64,000 nucleotides of DNA from Planctomycetota bacterium (GCA_028281765.1 JANQJF010000119.1:44402-108401); one strand, 5' to 3'; shown: positions 18,568 to 27,377, numbered from the stretch's first letter. The notes: generated by a model not told the origin, from the sequence alone. Translations and numbers: made by a program.

Positions 18568-18609
18568 TAGCGGAGGCAGGATTCGAACCTGCACCCTTTG
18601 GGCTAAGAG
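18568..18609 (-). repeat. tRNA-Lys(CTT)-like 3' half (attachment-site remnant)
   Basis: On the minus strand: loop CTCTTAG (anticodon CTT if read as such), CCCAA, AGGGT, perfect T arm GCAGG-TTCGAAT-CCTGC and CTCCGCTA. The 5' anticodon strand does not pair, so only the 3' half is present. It carries the truncated integrase on its downstream side. The amino-acid identity is less secure than for the Met and Ala fragments. Confidence 0.7.
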
Positions 18610-18633
18610 GCCGACGCCCCTCCTCTGCACTCT

Positions 18634-19152
18634 TCAGTCTTGCGTGGCATGATGTGGAATGCCGGCAACCAACTCTGAGTTCCCGGAATCGTGGGAGAGC
18701 CGAATCCACGCCCAGTTCCAGTTCTTGGACACAATCCAGCGTCGGCGCCCCGGCAGCGCGATTAACACTCCGGACAGTACAGTCGCCGGGATGACTCGGC
18801 TGAGTCGTTGCCGGTAGGCGTGAACTGTTGATGCATCCACGACTTGGTCTCCTCCGTGCACCCTTCGGAGGAGGTCTTCGTGAAGGAGGGGCCGACCGAC
18901 CGAACGGAGTATCATCCACAGGAGGACACTCGCGGGCACGCCGAGTTTGTCTAGAGGATGCTGCACGCTTTCAGCGACGATGAGGCGTTCAAGCTCGTCC
19001 ACGACTACGGTGAATTGACCACTTTGATTTCGTGTTCGGGTAGCGGTGCTCGCTGTGCATGGACGAGTCGGAAGCAGTTGGCCGCCCTCGAATCGTTCAA
19101 AGTACCCGACCACCCGCTTCCGACCGTCACTCCCATTGCTGGTCCCGTTCAT
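18634..19152 (-). CDS. Putative winged-helix protein
   Basis: ATG 19152 overlaps the stop of the upstream gene as ATGA. About 172 residues. The C-terminal half (SVGRPLLHEDLLRRVHGG, STVHAYRQRLSRV, LPGRRRWIV) has the layout of an OmpR/PhoB-type winged helix: helix, Arg-rich recognition helix, wing. The N-terminal 70 residues are unassigned. It ends 25 bases from the tRNA fragment. A regulatory role is an inference from the weak pattern. Confidence 0.5.
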   Translation of the reverse strand: MNGTSNGSDGRKRVVGYFERFEGGQLLPTRPCTASTATRTRNQSGQFTVVVDELERLIVAESVQHPLDKLGVPASVLLWMILRSVGRPLLHEDLLRRVHGGDQVVDASTVHAYRQRLSRVIPATVLSGVLIALPGRRRWIVSKNWNWAWIRLSHDSGNSELVAGIPHHATQD

Positions 19153-19727
19153 GCCGCATCCAGGCCTAGCGTCTTGTGATACCAAGCGCGGAACGCCTCT
19201 CGAATGCTGACGGCTAACCAGAGGATCTCAGCAAAGCACGCCTCGAGAAGCTCTGAACAGGAGGATCCCAAGAACTCGTGAAGGTCTCGTCGCCCCGCGG
19301 ACGCGCACATGCTGGCGAGCTTCACCAGGTGAGGCTCGATCTGCTCGAGCTGCTTCACCTCCTTGACGCTTGGCGCTCGCAAGAAGGCTGCCGCTCCTAC
19401 GTCGCATGCTGTCTGATCCAGCGCTGGCAGCCCCACCGCCGTTCCTCTCGCAAGGTCCCCGTAGCCCTCTCGAAGCGCGGCTTGCGCTGCAAAAAAGGCA
19501 CAGTCGAACTCCATATGCAGCGCGTTCAGGACTTCCTCGGACTGAATACCCACGCGGCAGGTAAGGCGCCCGGTGTAGATCACACCACACCGCGGGTACA
19601 GATCAGACGCAACCAACGGGTCAGACGCCTGCACGGATTCCCGCTCTGACTCGCGAAGCTCCGAATCGCCGTAGATGGCGAACCCAGCCTGAGTCGCGAA
19701 TTTTGTCACCACAGAATCACCAGTCAT
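19149..19727 (-). CDS. Hypothetical helical protein
   Basis: ATG 19727 follows AGAGGTG at good spacing; the frame is open further upstream without a site. 192 residues, mostly helical with several Cys (CGVIYTGRLTCRVG, CDVGAAAFLRAP). It is coupled to the downstream winged-helix gene. No family recognised. Confidence 0.55.
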   Translation of the reverse strand: MTGDSVVTKFATQAGFAIYGDSELRESERESVQASDPLVASDLYPRCGVIYTGRLTCRVGIQSEEVLNALHMEFDCAFFAAQAALREGYGDLARGTAVGLPALDQTACDVGAAAFLRAPSVKEVKQLEQIEPHLVKLASMCASAGRRDLHEFLGSSCSELLEACFAEILWLAVSIREAFRAWYHKTLGLDAA

Positions 19728-19990
19728 TTTCGACACCTCTTCACTAAGGAACCAGAAAGCGACAACGCCGACAATCGACGCTGCTTGCGCTCTATCGACG
19801 CACGCGCCCCGAACCCGAGTTCCGTCCTTACTCCGGTATTGGCAGCGAGATGGAGACGTGTCTTGGCGACATGTCTTCGCACTCGCAGTGAACGACAAGA
19901 CATGTCTTGCGAGTCGTGCGGGAGTGCCCCTACTTCCAAGTAGGGAATCTGTGCCGCAACGCCTAAGTACCCTGGACTCCATCAGTTTTG

Positions 19991-20632
19991 ATGGCACACA
20001 TAACTCCGAAGGCTCGCGCCCCTCCTACACTGGTGTATTCACGACTTGAGAATCGAGACCACCGGGATTGGGACGCCGTGCTCGCCGACTGGCAGATACC
20101 TGAGTTCTTCCCCTGCGACACGACCCTGACTGAGTTCGTGCTCGCCTGCCTCGATCACCAAGGGCGAAAGAGTGACCCTGCGATTCACGCCTTCCCGCTC
20201 TCCACACCAACCGTCATAACCGCGTACGAGCACGACTCATGGCAGACGCTTGGAGACCTGCGCCCCGAGCGCATAGGGCAAGACCCTCCACGGGATGAGG
20301 GACTTCGCAATCCGGGAACTCGCTACTTGCACGCCGACTACCTTCTGTTCGCTCCTCCTTACGGACAGCTCTCACTCGACGCCACGATCCACCTTGGAAT
20401 CAGCATGGAATCGGTTGAAGCGGAAGACATCAGCGTACACCTCCTCACTCCCAAGCGTCCAGATCAGTGCCTCCGCCGAATCGAGTCCTGCATTCCCTTC
20501 CTCGAACAAACGGACCAGCACAACGTTTACCAACGTTCCTGGCCAAGATACCGACAGGGAAGTGGATGGCCGCGGAGCGACGCAGGCCTTGTCTACAAAC
20601 GCTTCGTCAAGAAGGATCGCGATGACATCTAG
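19991..20632 (+). CDS. Hypothetical protein, first of a two-gene unit
   Basis: 213 residues from ATG 19991, which follows a TTG in frame. Mixed alpha/beta text (DWDAVLADWQIPEFFP, LDATIHLGISMESVEAEDIS). It overlaps the next gene by 11 bases, so the two are probably co-translated. No family recognised. Confidence 0.55.
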   Translation: MAHITPKARAPPTLVYSRLENRDHRDWDAVLADWQIPEFFPCDTTLTEFVLACLDHQGRKSDPAIHAFPLSTPTVITAYEHDSWQTLGDLRPERIGQDPPRDEGLRNPGTRYLHADYLLFAPPYGQLSLDATIHLGISMESVEAEDISVHLLTPKRPDQCLRRIESCIPFLEQTDQHNVYQRSWPRYRQGSGWPRSDAGLVYKRFVKKDRDDI

Positions 20633-22397
20633 CAGAACTATTCCAGAGATCACCAGAGTGTTCTTGCACGCGAGTCGCGACCGCATCGATATCGAAACTC
20701 CCGCAGGGACTTTTAAAGCCTGGCCGACGGGTCTAGCGTTCACACGTGTGTTCAACGTAATGGCGTGCAGCATCGTCGCCCGCGGCAACCACGAGGATCC
20801 TGAGAGTCCATTCGGCGGCGTAACTCTGGACGACATGCGCCGATTCGGCTACCCGATCGACGCCCTTCCGAGAAACTTCCACGAGAACTGGCAGGACACG
20901 TCACGGCGAGTCAAAGAAGACGGATCTCGAAGAGTCTGGAAGATCATAGACAAAAACGGAAATCTGACCGACTTGAGTGAACAGGCAGAGTTCGGCAAAG
21001 TCATGCTCCTCGCAAATCACAAGCACGGAAGCGATGTAACGCGATACGCAGTGAACCCGAAGGTCAATCCAGAGCTGGAAGATTCACTACGAACACAGAT
21101 CGAGTCCACGATGCAGCGCACTACGGAGCGCCGAACCACGACCGCATTATCGCCGGAACGGCCCTCGCCGGACACTACAATCACCCAGCAGGAAACCTCC
21201 GTCGCCCAAGGTATTTCATCCTTCAGCTCCCTATCGGACGCTTGTGATAGTTCGCCTCGTCTTATTGCTCGTGGCGCTCTTGATAATACGCTTGCTCAGT
21301 CTGCGTATGGGTGGTTTGTGAATCCTGACAGCGATGTTCTTGATCACCGCGCTGCTTCCTCTTTTCGAACGTTCGTGGACGCGTATCTTTCGGTGTCTGA
21401 GCGCTTCTATCCGCTTCCTGGTGACACGCCGACAGATGACGACGTTTATGAGCCGTTAATTTCGTTGTGGCAAGAAGGTGCGCAGAAAATGAAATTCGCC
21501 GCGCGCGCTAAGTCCGAACGTGCTTCTGACGATATTTGGGATGCCTTTCGCGTCTCGGTGTCTGACGATACTCACCAGTGGGCTTCTTGGATTCGGTTTC
21601 AGTGGACGCCTGAAATCGCCCCCGCATTCAAGGTCCGCGCCGGAGACTGGAGGACCCGACTCTCTCAAGCCCTTGAACGCGTCACCCCCGCGTTGAGCGC
21701 GGCTGACGTTGGCCTTGTCAGCCTAGCTCGCCACCTTCGAGCTGAACCGCACAAGTTGCACGTGGATCCTGCGTACCGGGGGTTTGGAGACGATCGAGGC
21801 TACGATCCCGCCGTCATCGCGTGCGCGTATGCGTGGAGCTGGCACGCGCGCGGGGCGAGTTACGCACAAACCGGGATCTTTACACGCGTCCACGAATTGC
21901 GAAACTCCGCGGTTTCGCGCCGCACTGACAAGAGTCGCGACTATCGAACGATTGACCCGGTCATCGATTGGTCACGCATAGTCAGCGACTGGCTTGTCAA
22001 TGGCGTCGTTGATCGGGACCCATCACGATTCTGCGACATACTTCGCCGCATGCGCAACGCCTGCCAGGAGGGTCAAGAGTACCACAACACCATCCAAGAG
22101 ATACAGGATTCTGTGACACCTGACGAACGAGTACGACATATGGAACGCGCTATTTCCCGTGTCGTCGATCACGCAGACATGCCGAATCCGTCAGGTGACC
22201 GGACCTGGAGCAAGAACCTACGTACCCACGCCGCGGTCACTGCCGCCACCAGACCAAGCCGCTACATCCTGCTGGAAGTAATCGAGCCGGATGGAACACT
22301 ACGCGCAGCAGACCTGGAAGACTGGTACCGCCAACGCCGATTGCGCGAAAGGGCATGGAAGACGCTTCAGACCGCGAACAATCAACCGACCAAGTAG
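20622..22397 (+). CDS. Large hypothetical protein, mosaic codon usage
   Basis: 591 residues from ATG 20622, overlapping the previous gene. Residues 1-190 form one alpha/beta region (ETPAGTFKAWPTGLAFTRV). From about residue 205 (near 21240) codons switch abruptly to T-ending forms for about 100 codons, then revert, as if a segment had been exchanged. The C-terminal part is helical and charged. No motif recognised; the partner is the 213-residue neighbour. Confidence 0.55.
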   Translation: MTSSRTIPEITRVFLHASRDRIDIETPAGTFKAWPTGLAFTRVFNVMACSIVARGNHEDPESPFGGVTLDDMRRFGYPIDALPRNFHENWQDTSRRVKEDGSRRVWKIIDKNGNLTDLSEQAEFGKVMLLANHKHGSDVTRYAVNPKVNPELEDSLRTQIESTMQRTTERRTTTALSPERPSPDTTITQQETSVAQGISSFSSLSDACDSSPRLIARGALDNTLAQSAYGWFVNPDSDVLDHRAASSFRTFVDAYLSVSERFYPLPGDTPTDDDVYEPLISLWQEGAQKMKFAARAKSERASDDIWDAFRVSVSDDTHQWASWIRFQWTPEIAPAFKVRAGDWRTRLSQALERVTPALSAADVGLVSLARHLRAEPHKLHVDPAYRGFGDDRGYDPAVIACAYAWSWHARGASYAQTGIFTRVHELRNSAVSRRTDKSRDYRTIDPVIDWSRIVSDWLVNGVVDRDPSRFCDILRRMRNACQEGQEYHNTIQEIQDSVTPDERVRHMERAISRVVDHADMPNPSGDRTWSKNLRTHAAVTAATRPSRYILLEVIEPDGTLRAADLEDWYRQRRLRERAWKTLQTANNQPTK

Positions 22398-22646
22398 ACG
22401 AGCCCAGAGCTCGTCCGACCCGACCCCTCCTTCTGTCTCGTTCTCTCCGCGGGCTGAGTTTTCGCCTGACATCCCCGCGGCTTGGCGGCTGCCGCCTCGC
22501 CCGGGTTCGTGTCCTGCCCCATCAGCCATCGACGCAGCTCGGTCTCGCTTGCTCCATTCGATTCCCTGGCGCCACCTCAGGCTTCCTCGTGGGATATCGC
22601 TGCACTTCTTCGTCACGTTTTGTTCGTGTCGTTCCACTACGAGGTC

Positions 22647-23297
22647 ATGGGTTCGCATGATCTTCGGTTTGTGCTTCGTGGCGTTGCGAACAACACCTCT
22701 GTTGAGATTCTCGGGATTGGCTCTTTCGATGAGAAGCTTCGCCGTTTCGTTCTGGACTGTTCGTCTTCGGCGGCGTCGCTGCATTGGGATGCGTCACTTT
22801 TCGTCGTTGGGAGTCTTGATCCCGTCATCGTGGCAGCTCAGGTGTCGCCGCGGGTGCTCGCTGCTGTTCATCGCGGTCTTCCCGTGGTTTCTCGTGCACT
22901 TGCGTTGTTCGAGGATGAGGACGAACGTGTCGTCGGGCGTGTGGAGTGTTCAGCCGTCTTGCAGGGGGCGAGCGATCTGCTTTGCGTGGAGTCCCAACTC
23001 CTTCGCGCGCGCACCGAGCTTGAAGCGGGTGAACGCATTGCCGGCACGGATGGGTTGCTCGCTGGTGTTCTCAGTCCCGTGACGAACTCCTCCCTTCTCT
23101 TCTCCGCGACGCTTCCCCTTCGCTCTGATCGTGGGGCGCGCTACCGGGGACTCTGGACGTCTCGCGTGACTTGCTCCGATGACCACGACGTTGAACGACC
23201 GTGTCCGCTCGAGATGACCGTGATGTTGGAACGCTCGGTGACCGAGCAGGCCGGTGATGCTGACGATCTTCACGTCGTGATCACGCCCGTCAGTTGA
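22647..23297 (+). CDS. Hypothetical protein
   Basis: ATG 22647 (MGSHDLRFVLRG) is preceded by GAGG; a longer version could start at TTG 22482. About 216 residues, beta-rich with T-ending codons as in the genes downstream. Text such as SLDPVIVAAQVSPRVLAAVH gives no family. It ends 121 bases before the HEPN gene. Confidence 0.5.
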   Translation: MGSHDLRFVLRGVANNTSVEILGIGSFDEKLRRFVLDCSSSAASLHWDASLFVVGSLDPVIVAAQVSPRVLAAVHRGLPVVSRALALFEDEDERVVGRVECSAVLQGASDLLCVESQLLRARTELEAGERIAGTDGLLAGVLSPVTNSSLLFSATLPLRSDRGARYRGLWTSRVTCSDDHDVERPCPLEMTVMLERSVTEQAGDADDLHVVITPVS

Positions 23298-23382
23298 CGA
23301 ACGCGCACTGGCTGTCGCGGCCCGGCTGGCTTGGAATTGTTGAGCAGGTGAGTCTGAGCGGTGGAATGGCACATCCACGAAC

Positions 23383-23400
23383 CGAAAGGTTGAAATACTT
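23383..23400 (+). promoter_or_regulatory. Archaeal-like BRE/TATA element before the HEPN gene
   Basis: CGAAAGG (23383-23389) followed by TTGAAATACTT, with the TATA-like centre 23 bases before ATG 23419. No ribosome-binding site lies between. The arrangement fits archaeal leaderless transcription better than a sigma-70 promoter. Weakest of four similar sites. Confidence 0.4.
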
Positions 23401-23418
23401 CGACGTCTTCGCTCGCGC

Positions 23419-23817
23419 ATGGACGTTGCGAAGAACTGGTTTCGGCAGGCAAGAGAGGATCTTGATACAGCGCGAGCACTGCTTGATTCGAGCGGGTTCT
23501 ACGCGGTCGCGCAGTTCTGTCATCAAGCAGTCGAGAAGGGGTTGAAGGCAGTCCACATGCATCGGACGGGAGCGCTTGCTCCTCGTGGTCACAGCCTTAC
23601 AAAGCTGGCGGATCTTGTGGCATTGCCGGGTGACTTCCGGCCTGCTGTGCTTGCTATCAATCCGACCTATGCGTTGAGCAAGTACCCTGATGCTGCGCGC
23701 GGTGTGCCTGCCGATCTCTTTGATCGAGAGCAGGTCGAACTCATGATCAACAACGCGAAGGAGGTGCTCTCATGGGGGATATCACAGATGCCCGGCAGTC
23801 GCTTGCAGCCTTCTTGA
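23419..23817 (+). CDS. HEPN-domain protein of a HEPN/MNT toxin-antitoxin pair
   Basis: 132 residues. Typical HEPN helices: AKNWFRQAREDLDTARALLD, then FYAVAQFCHQAVEKGLKAVH, a loop with RGHSLTKLADL and a final helix. HEPN partners of minimal nucleotidyltransferases act as RNases or AMPylation targets; the R-x4-6-H motif is not evident here. Overlap of 46 bases with the MNT gene indicates coupled expression. Confidence 0.88.
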   Translation: MDVAKNWFRQAREDLDTARALLDSSGFYAVAQFCHQAVEKGLKAVHMHRTGALAPRGHSLTKLADLVALPGDFRPAVLAINPTYALSKYPDAARGVPADLFDREQVELMINNAKEVLSWGISQMPGSRLQPS

Positions 23818-24098
23818 AGCGTGTTCGCTCCGCGTACAAGGATGTCCGCGTCATTCTCTTCGGATCTCGAGCTCGCGGCGATGCGCGTGAGTGGAGTGAC
23901 TACGACGTCCTCCTGATCTCTCCCTCGTTTAGGACGATGAAGTTCTATGATCGGCTCGTCGACGCTGGAAGGCACATGTGGGGTACCGGCCTTGATATCG
24001 ACATGATCTGCCTCACACCCGATGAGTTCGAGAAGCGCAGAAACGAAGTCTCCATCATCGGTGTGGCCGCTCGCGAGGGTGTCGAACTTACCGCCTAA
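23772..24098 (+). CDS. MNT-type nucleotidyltransferase (antitoxin of HEPN/MNT pair)
   Basis: 108 residues with the minimal nucleotidyltransferase signature RVILFGSRARGDAREWSDYD: GS, then DxD ten residues on, and a third Asp in LDIDMICL. Family members neutralise the HEPN partner by AMPylation. Start ATG 23772 lies inside the HEPN gene. Confidence 0.9.
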   Translation: MGDITDARQSLAAFLKRVRSAYKDVRVILFGSRARGDAREWSDYDVLLISPSFRTMKFYDRLVDAGRHMWGTGLDIDMICLTPDEFEKRRNEVSIIGVAAREGVELTA

Positions 24099-24204
24099 CC
24101 GAGCATCACCGCGGACCTGCCTAGCTCATTCAGTACTCGTATTCCGGAGCTTCCCTCAGGACCGTTTTCGTTGTCGAACGCACTCTGTGGTTGTTCTGTG
24201 ACGT

Positions 24205-24453
24205 CTAGCGTCCGGCCGCCTTCTCTGCTGCTCGAAGGAGTGCGCTTGGCGTGGTCCCAAGAGCTTTCGCAAGCAGGAGGATGGAGCGCACCGTCGGGTT
24301 CCTGACCCCTCGTTCAACCCCGCTGATGTAGGTGCGGTCCAGCTCGGCTTCGAGTCCGACGTCTTCTTGCGACGAACCGATTCGTTCTCGCGCTGCTCGC
24401 ACGGCTTCACCGAATGCGCGCAGGAACCGGTCCACATCGTCTTCACTCGTCAC
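24205..24453 (-). CDS. XRE-family transcriptional regulator
   Basis: 82 residues from GTG 24453. The classic helix-turn-helix is complete: RAARERIGSSQEDVGLEAEL, DRTYISGVERGVRNPT and ILLLAKALGTTPSALL. It is a stand-alone DNA-binding domain, probably a local repressor. A 31-base inverted repeat lies 20 bases upstream, between it and the divergent Kelch lipoprotein. Confidence 0.85.
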   Translation of the reverse strand: MTSEDDVDRFLRAFGEAVRAARERIGSSQEDVGLEAELDRTYISGVERGVRNPTVRSILLLAKALGTTPSALLRAAEKAAGR

Positions 24454-24473
24454 GAACGCAAAGTGTTCGCGCC

Positions 24474-24504
24474 GTGACGTTTACGTCTACGGACTATACG
24501 TCAC
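24474..24504. promoter_or_regulatory. Inverted repeat, candidate operator of the XRE regulator
   Basis: GTGACGT-(17)-ACGTCAC, extended to GTGACGTnTA...TAnACGTCAC with an 11-base spacer. It sits between the divergent XRE gene and the Kelch lipoprotein. Symmetry and position suggest a dimer-bound operator controlling one or both. Confidence 0.5.
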
Positions 24505-24618
24505 ATCCGCCCTCGTTGCCAGAACGTGACTCATAGTCTACATTCCTCAGCATTCGCTTTCTCGCCTGCGGGCAATCCCCCTCTCTTCACACGCACGTGT
24601 TCGCCAGGAGACGCCACG

Positions 24619-26643
24619 ATGACGACCACCCCGCCCTCTCGCCTGTTCTGCGCCATTCTCAGCCTTCCCTGCGCTGTTCTGGGAAGCTGCAGCCGTGGAA
24701 GCAGCAGCGGCTCTGATGCTGCCAGCCTTCGCTCCGCTCCTCAGATCACGAGCACACCCACAACGACGGTCGTGGTTGGTGAGCCCTGGTCGTACACGCC
24801 GACCGCCGCGGGGACGCCGACGCCGACGATTTCCATGGACGCCTTCCCGACGTGGGTCTCCGTGCAGAACGGAACGCTCACCGGAACACCCGCAGCATCG
24901 AACGCGGCGTCGCACACGGTTTCGATCAGTGCTGCGAACGGTGTTGCGCCTCAGGCTGTTCAGACGTTCGAGCTCGTCGTGTCGGAATCGTCGTCGCGCG
25001 CGCCTGAGTTCACGAGCGCACCGCCCGTTTCTGCGCAGGTTGGCGTGTTGTGGTCGTACATCCCCACGGTTTCGGGAACACCCGCGCCGGGTCTTTCGTT
25101 GGAGTCCGCGCCTTCGTGGCTCGTCTTCGCTGACGGAGCGGTTGCCGGCACGCCCGTGGAGGGCGATGAGGGACTGACGAGTGTCGTTCTTGTCGCGTCG
25201 AATGGCGTGAGTCCTGATGCGCGGCATGCGTTCTCCCTCATGGTGCGGGATCGGTGGGAGTCGAACGATGTTTGGCAGGAGGCAACGTCGATCACCCCTG
25301 AGGTAGAGCAGCGCCATGTCTTTTACGAAGCAGGCGACACGGACTGGTTGACGTTCAACCTCTCCGCTGCTGCTGACGTATCCGTCGTGACGAATGGTGA
25401 AGCGGGCGGCGCGACGATGCTTGAACTCTTCGGTCCGAGCGCGCTCGTGAGTATTGCTTCTGCTGGCGCGGGCTCAGGATTTGCCAGCCTTCCCGCTACA
25501 CCGCTGCAGCCGGGCGTGTACTGGGTTCGGATCACTGACCCGCTCGGATCGAGTATTGCTCCTTCGTATACCGTCCTCGTCTCAGCTTCTGAGTTGTCAT
25601 GGATGGAGCTTCCGAGCGGTGTTCCGAACGTTCCCCAACCGCGGTTTGAGCACACTGCTGTCTGGACGGGATCAGAGATGGTCGTGTGGGGTGGGCGCTC
25701 AGGCGCCGCTGCCGCTACTCATTTCGACACGGGCGGTGTGTACGATCCGGTGACGAACACGTGGCGTCGTACGTCGATGAACGGTGCCCCCGCCCCTCGA
25801 GCGCGGCACACTGCTGTGTGGACCGGGACTGAAATGCTCGTGTGGGGCGGATTCCCTGACACGCTCGGCCCTTCTCATGGCGGTCGGTATCACCCTGCTT
25901 CTGACTCGTGGCTACCGATTCCTTCTGCTCCCGGTGCGCTTGGTGATTGGCATACCGCCGTGTGGACGGGAACGGAGATGCTCGTCTTCGGCGGGTTCGG
26001 AACACCCACCGGCTACCGCTACAACCCGCAAACGAACGAATGGTCGACGATGTCGACGAACGGGAACGGTGGCAGCCGCTACGCGCACACAGCGACCTGG
26101 CTCCCGCTCACGAACGCGATGCTCGTGCTTGGTGGATACCATTCCTCGACTGAAATCGCGGAGCCGCGCCTGTACTATCCCGCAACGGACCAGTGGGTGC
26201 CGGCTGCTTCGTACCCGCCGGGCTACCCGGGAGCGCGTTGGGCAACGGCGTTACTGATAGGAAACGATGTGCTTCCCTGGGGCGGATGCCATCCGCAGCT
26301 CAACCAGCTCAACACCGGCGCGACGTATCATCCACCAGCGCCTGATTGGTGGTCTCGGATTCCGCCTGCTCCCATCCAAGCGCGTGAGTCGCACACCGCT
26401 GTTTGGACGGGGACTGACATGATCATCTTCGGTGGGTGGAACGGCTCGAACGCGATCGCTGATGGCGGCATCTACAATCCCGTGACGGATTCTTGGGTCA
26501 TGATGAACGCCGCGGACGGTCCTTCACCACGCCACAATCACACCGCGGTCTGGGATGACGCGGGAGGTCGCATGATCATCTGGGGAGGACACCAAACCGG
26601 CATCGGAGCGCTCGGAGACGGCGGCATCTACTACCCGCAGTGA
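24619..26643 (+). CDS. Kelch-repeat lipoprotein with Ig-like and PPC-like domains
   Basis: ATG 24619 follows AGGAG. 674 residues. The signal ends in a lipobox (CAVLGSC). Two putative Ig (He_PIG-like) domains cover about 40-125 and 130-215, each ending TLTGTP/AVAGTP. A pre-peptidase C-terminal-like beta domain (about 217-330, GDTDWLTFNL) follows, then at least six Kelch blades (about 335-674) with HTAVWTGTEMLVWGG recurring. An extracellular, membrane-anchored binding protein. Ligand unknown. Confidence 0.9.
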   Translation: MTTTPPSRLFCAILSLPCAVLGSCSRGSSSGSDAASLRSAPQITSTPTTTVVVGEPWSYTPTAAGTPTPTISMDAFPTWVSVQNGTLTGTPAASNAASHTVSISAANGVAPQAVQTFELVVSESSSRAPEFTSAPPVSAQVGVLWSYIPTVSGTPAPGLSLESAPSWLVFADGAVAGTPVEGDEGLTSVVLVASNGVSPDARHAFSLMVRDRWESNDVWQEATSITPEVEQRHVFYEAGDTDWLTFNLSAAADVSVVTNGEAGGATMLELFGPSALVSIASAGAGSGFASLPATPLQPGVYWVRITDPLGSSIAPSYTVLVSASELSWMELPSGVPNVPQPRFEHTAVWTGSEMVVWGGRSGAAAATHFDTGGVYDPVTNTWRRTSMNGAPAPRARHTAVWTGTEMLVWGGFPDTLGPSHGGRYHPASDSWLPIPSAPGALGDWHTAVWTGTEMLVFGGFGTPTGYRYNPQTNEWSTMSTNGNGGSRYAHTATWLPLTNAMLVLGGYHSSTEIAEPRLYYPATDQWVPAASYPPGYPGARWATALLIGNDVLPWGGCHPQLNQLNTGATYHPPAPDWWSRIPPAPIQARESHTAVWTGTDMIIFGGWNGSNAIADGGIYNPVTDSWVMMNAADGPSPRHNHTAVWDDAGGRMIIWGGHQTGIGALGDGGIYYPQ

Positions 26644-26829
26644 GCCCTGTCGGCGGCCTCCCCGTTGCAAGAAGCGCTCCTTTCCGTTCGCCGTGAGCAG
26701 CGCTTGGAACAGTTCGTCTGAGCTCGCAGCGTACGAGATCAACCCTTGCGCGAGTACTTGGTCTCTCATTTGCCGCACCCGCCGCTTGGGTCCAGGACGT
26801 CCTCTCGCCTCGTTCCTGCTTGGTAAGCC
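26644..26829 (-). other. Possible short coding remnant
   Basis: On the minus strand downstream of the terminator, RRVRQMRDQVLAQGLISYAA and SSDELFQALLTANGKERF read like protein, but the frame runs into the Kelch gene and has no ribosome site. May be a remnant; left unassigned. Confidence 0.3.
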
Positions 26830-26857
26830 AAAAAAGGGGACGCCCTTTCGGGCGTCC
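26830..26857 (-). terminator. Rho-independent terminator
   Basis: Perfect eight-base-pair hairpin GGACGCCC-TTTC-GGGCGTCC (26838-26857). On the minus strand it is followed by CCCC and six T. It starts five bases after the stop of the small gene 26862-27020, so it ends that transcript. Confidence 0.85.
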
Positions 26858-26861
26858 GTTG

Positions 26862-27020
26862 TCAATCAGTGCATGCTTCTTCGAATTTTACCCAGTCGAA
26901 TCGAGGGTTGCTCTTACTGCATGCTGCTCCAACCGTTCTTACCATTTGTTCTTTGGTTGCTTGGTCGTTGACTTCTCGTATCGCTTCCGCGAGTTGTTTG
27001 AAGTCTTGTCGCGTCATCAT
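26862..27020 (-). CDS. Small helical protein of a plasmid/virus-type family
   Basis: 52 residues: MMTRQDFKQLAEAIREVND, then NPRFDWVKFEEAC. This matches the layout of a common small phage/plasmid protein (MTR-x-DF...A..I....NP-x-FD...F..AC). The function of that family is unknown. It overlaps the preceding gene. Confidence 0.6.
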   Translation of the reverse strand: MMTRQDFKQLAEAIREVNDQATKEQMVRTVGAACSKSNPRFDWVKFEEACTD

Positions 27021-27189
27021 CGTTTTTTGTTGGCCTGAAGAACGCTGAGACTTTTGATCGTCGGTCGTACACTTTGATGTATGGACCGTTGTCGTCTTCG
27101 TTGAGCCAGAGCGCGAATCCTGCAGGACTCGTGTAGTCTGGTCCTCGCGTGTCTTCTGACGTCGCAAGCGCTGTTTGTTTTTGTGCCAT
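26914..27189 (-). CDS. Small protein upstream of 26862 gene; possibly one base short
   Basis: ATG 27189 follows GGAGGTG. The first 60 residues (SPAGFALWLNEDDNGPYIK, SKVSAFFRP) are convincing. The rest reads out of frame through the next gene for 107 bases. The A6 run at about 27023-27028 precedes the next start; one more A would end this protein as PTKKR with its stop at the ATGATG. Either a real overlap, a recent deletion or a homopolymer sequencing error. Confidence 0.5.
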   Translation of the reverse strand: MAQKQTALATSEDTRGPDYTSPAGFALWLNEDDNGPYIKVYDRRSKVSAFFRPTKNDDDATRLQTTRGSDTRSQRPSNQRTNGKNGWSSMQ

Positions 27190-27198
27190 TTCACACCT

Positions 27199-27230
27199 CC
27201 ACGTTTAGTTGCTTGAACTAATAAACGTGG
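27199..27230. promoter_or_regulatory. Bulged palindrome immediately upstream of a ribosome-binding site
   Basis: CCACGTTTA and TAAACGTGG arms with an inner GTT/AAC extension and a three-base bulge. Read on the minus strand it ends directly at the GGAGGTG site of the 27189 gene. It could be an operator or an RNA hairpin that masks the ribosome site. Confidence 0.45.
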
Positions 27231-27331
27231 AGCGCTCCCTTCTAAGCAGGGGGCGGAGTGCTGAACCTTCCCTTACGCTTTCGAGTAGCACGTCAAAGCC
27301 TAAGATGGAAGCGTGAAAGCAGCGTCCTGCG

Positions 27332-27377
27332 AGCCTTCAAACGAGAAAAGCCACCTCAATCCGCGCATGCTTCACCA
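27332..27377 (+). repeat. Imperfect direct repeat, copy 1
   Basis: AGCCTTCAAACG-(23)-ATGCTTCACCA. A related copy is at 27627-27673. This copy ends 11 bases before the TATA-like box of the RHH gene. Confidence 0.55.
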
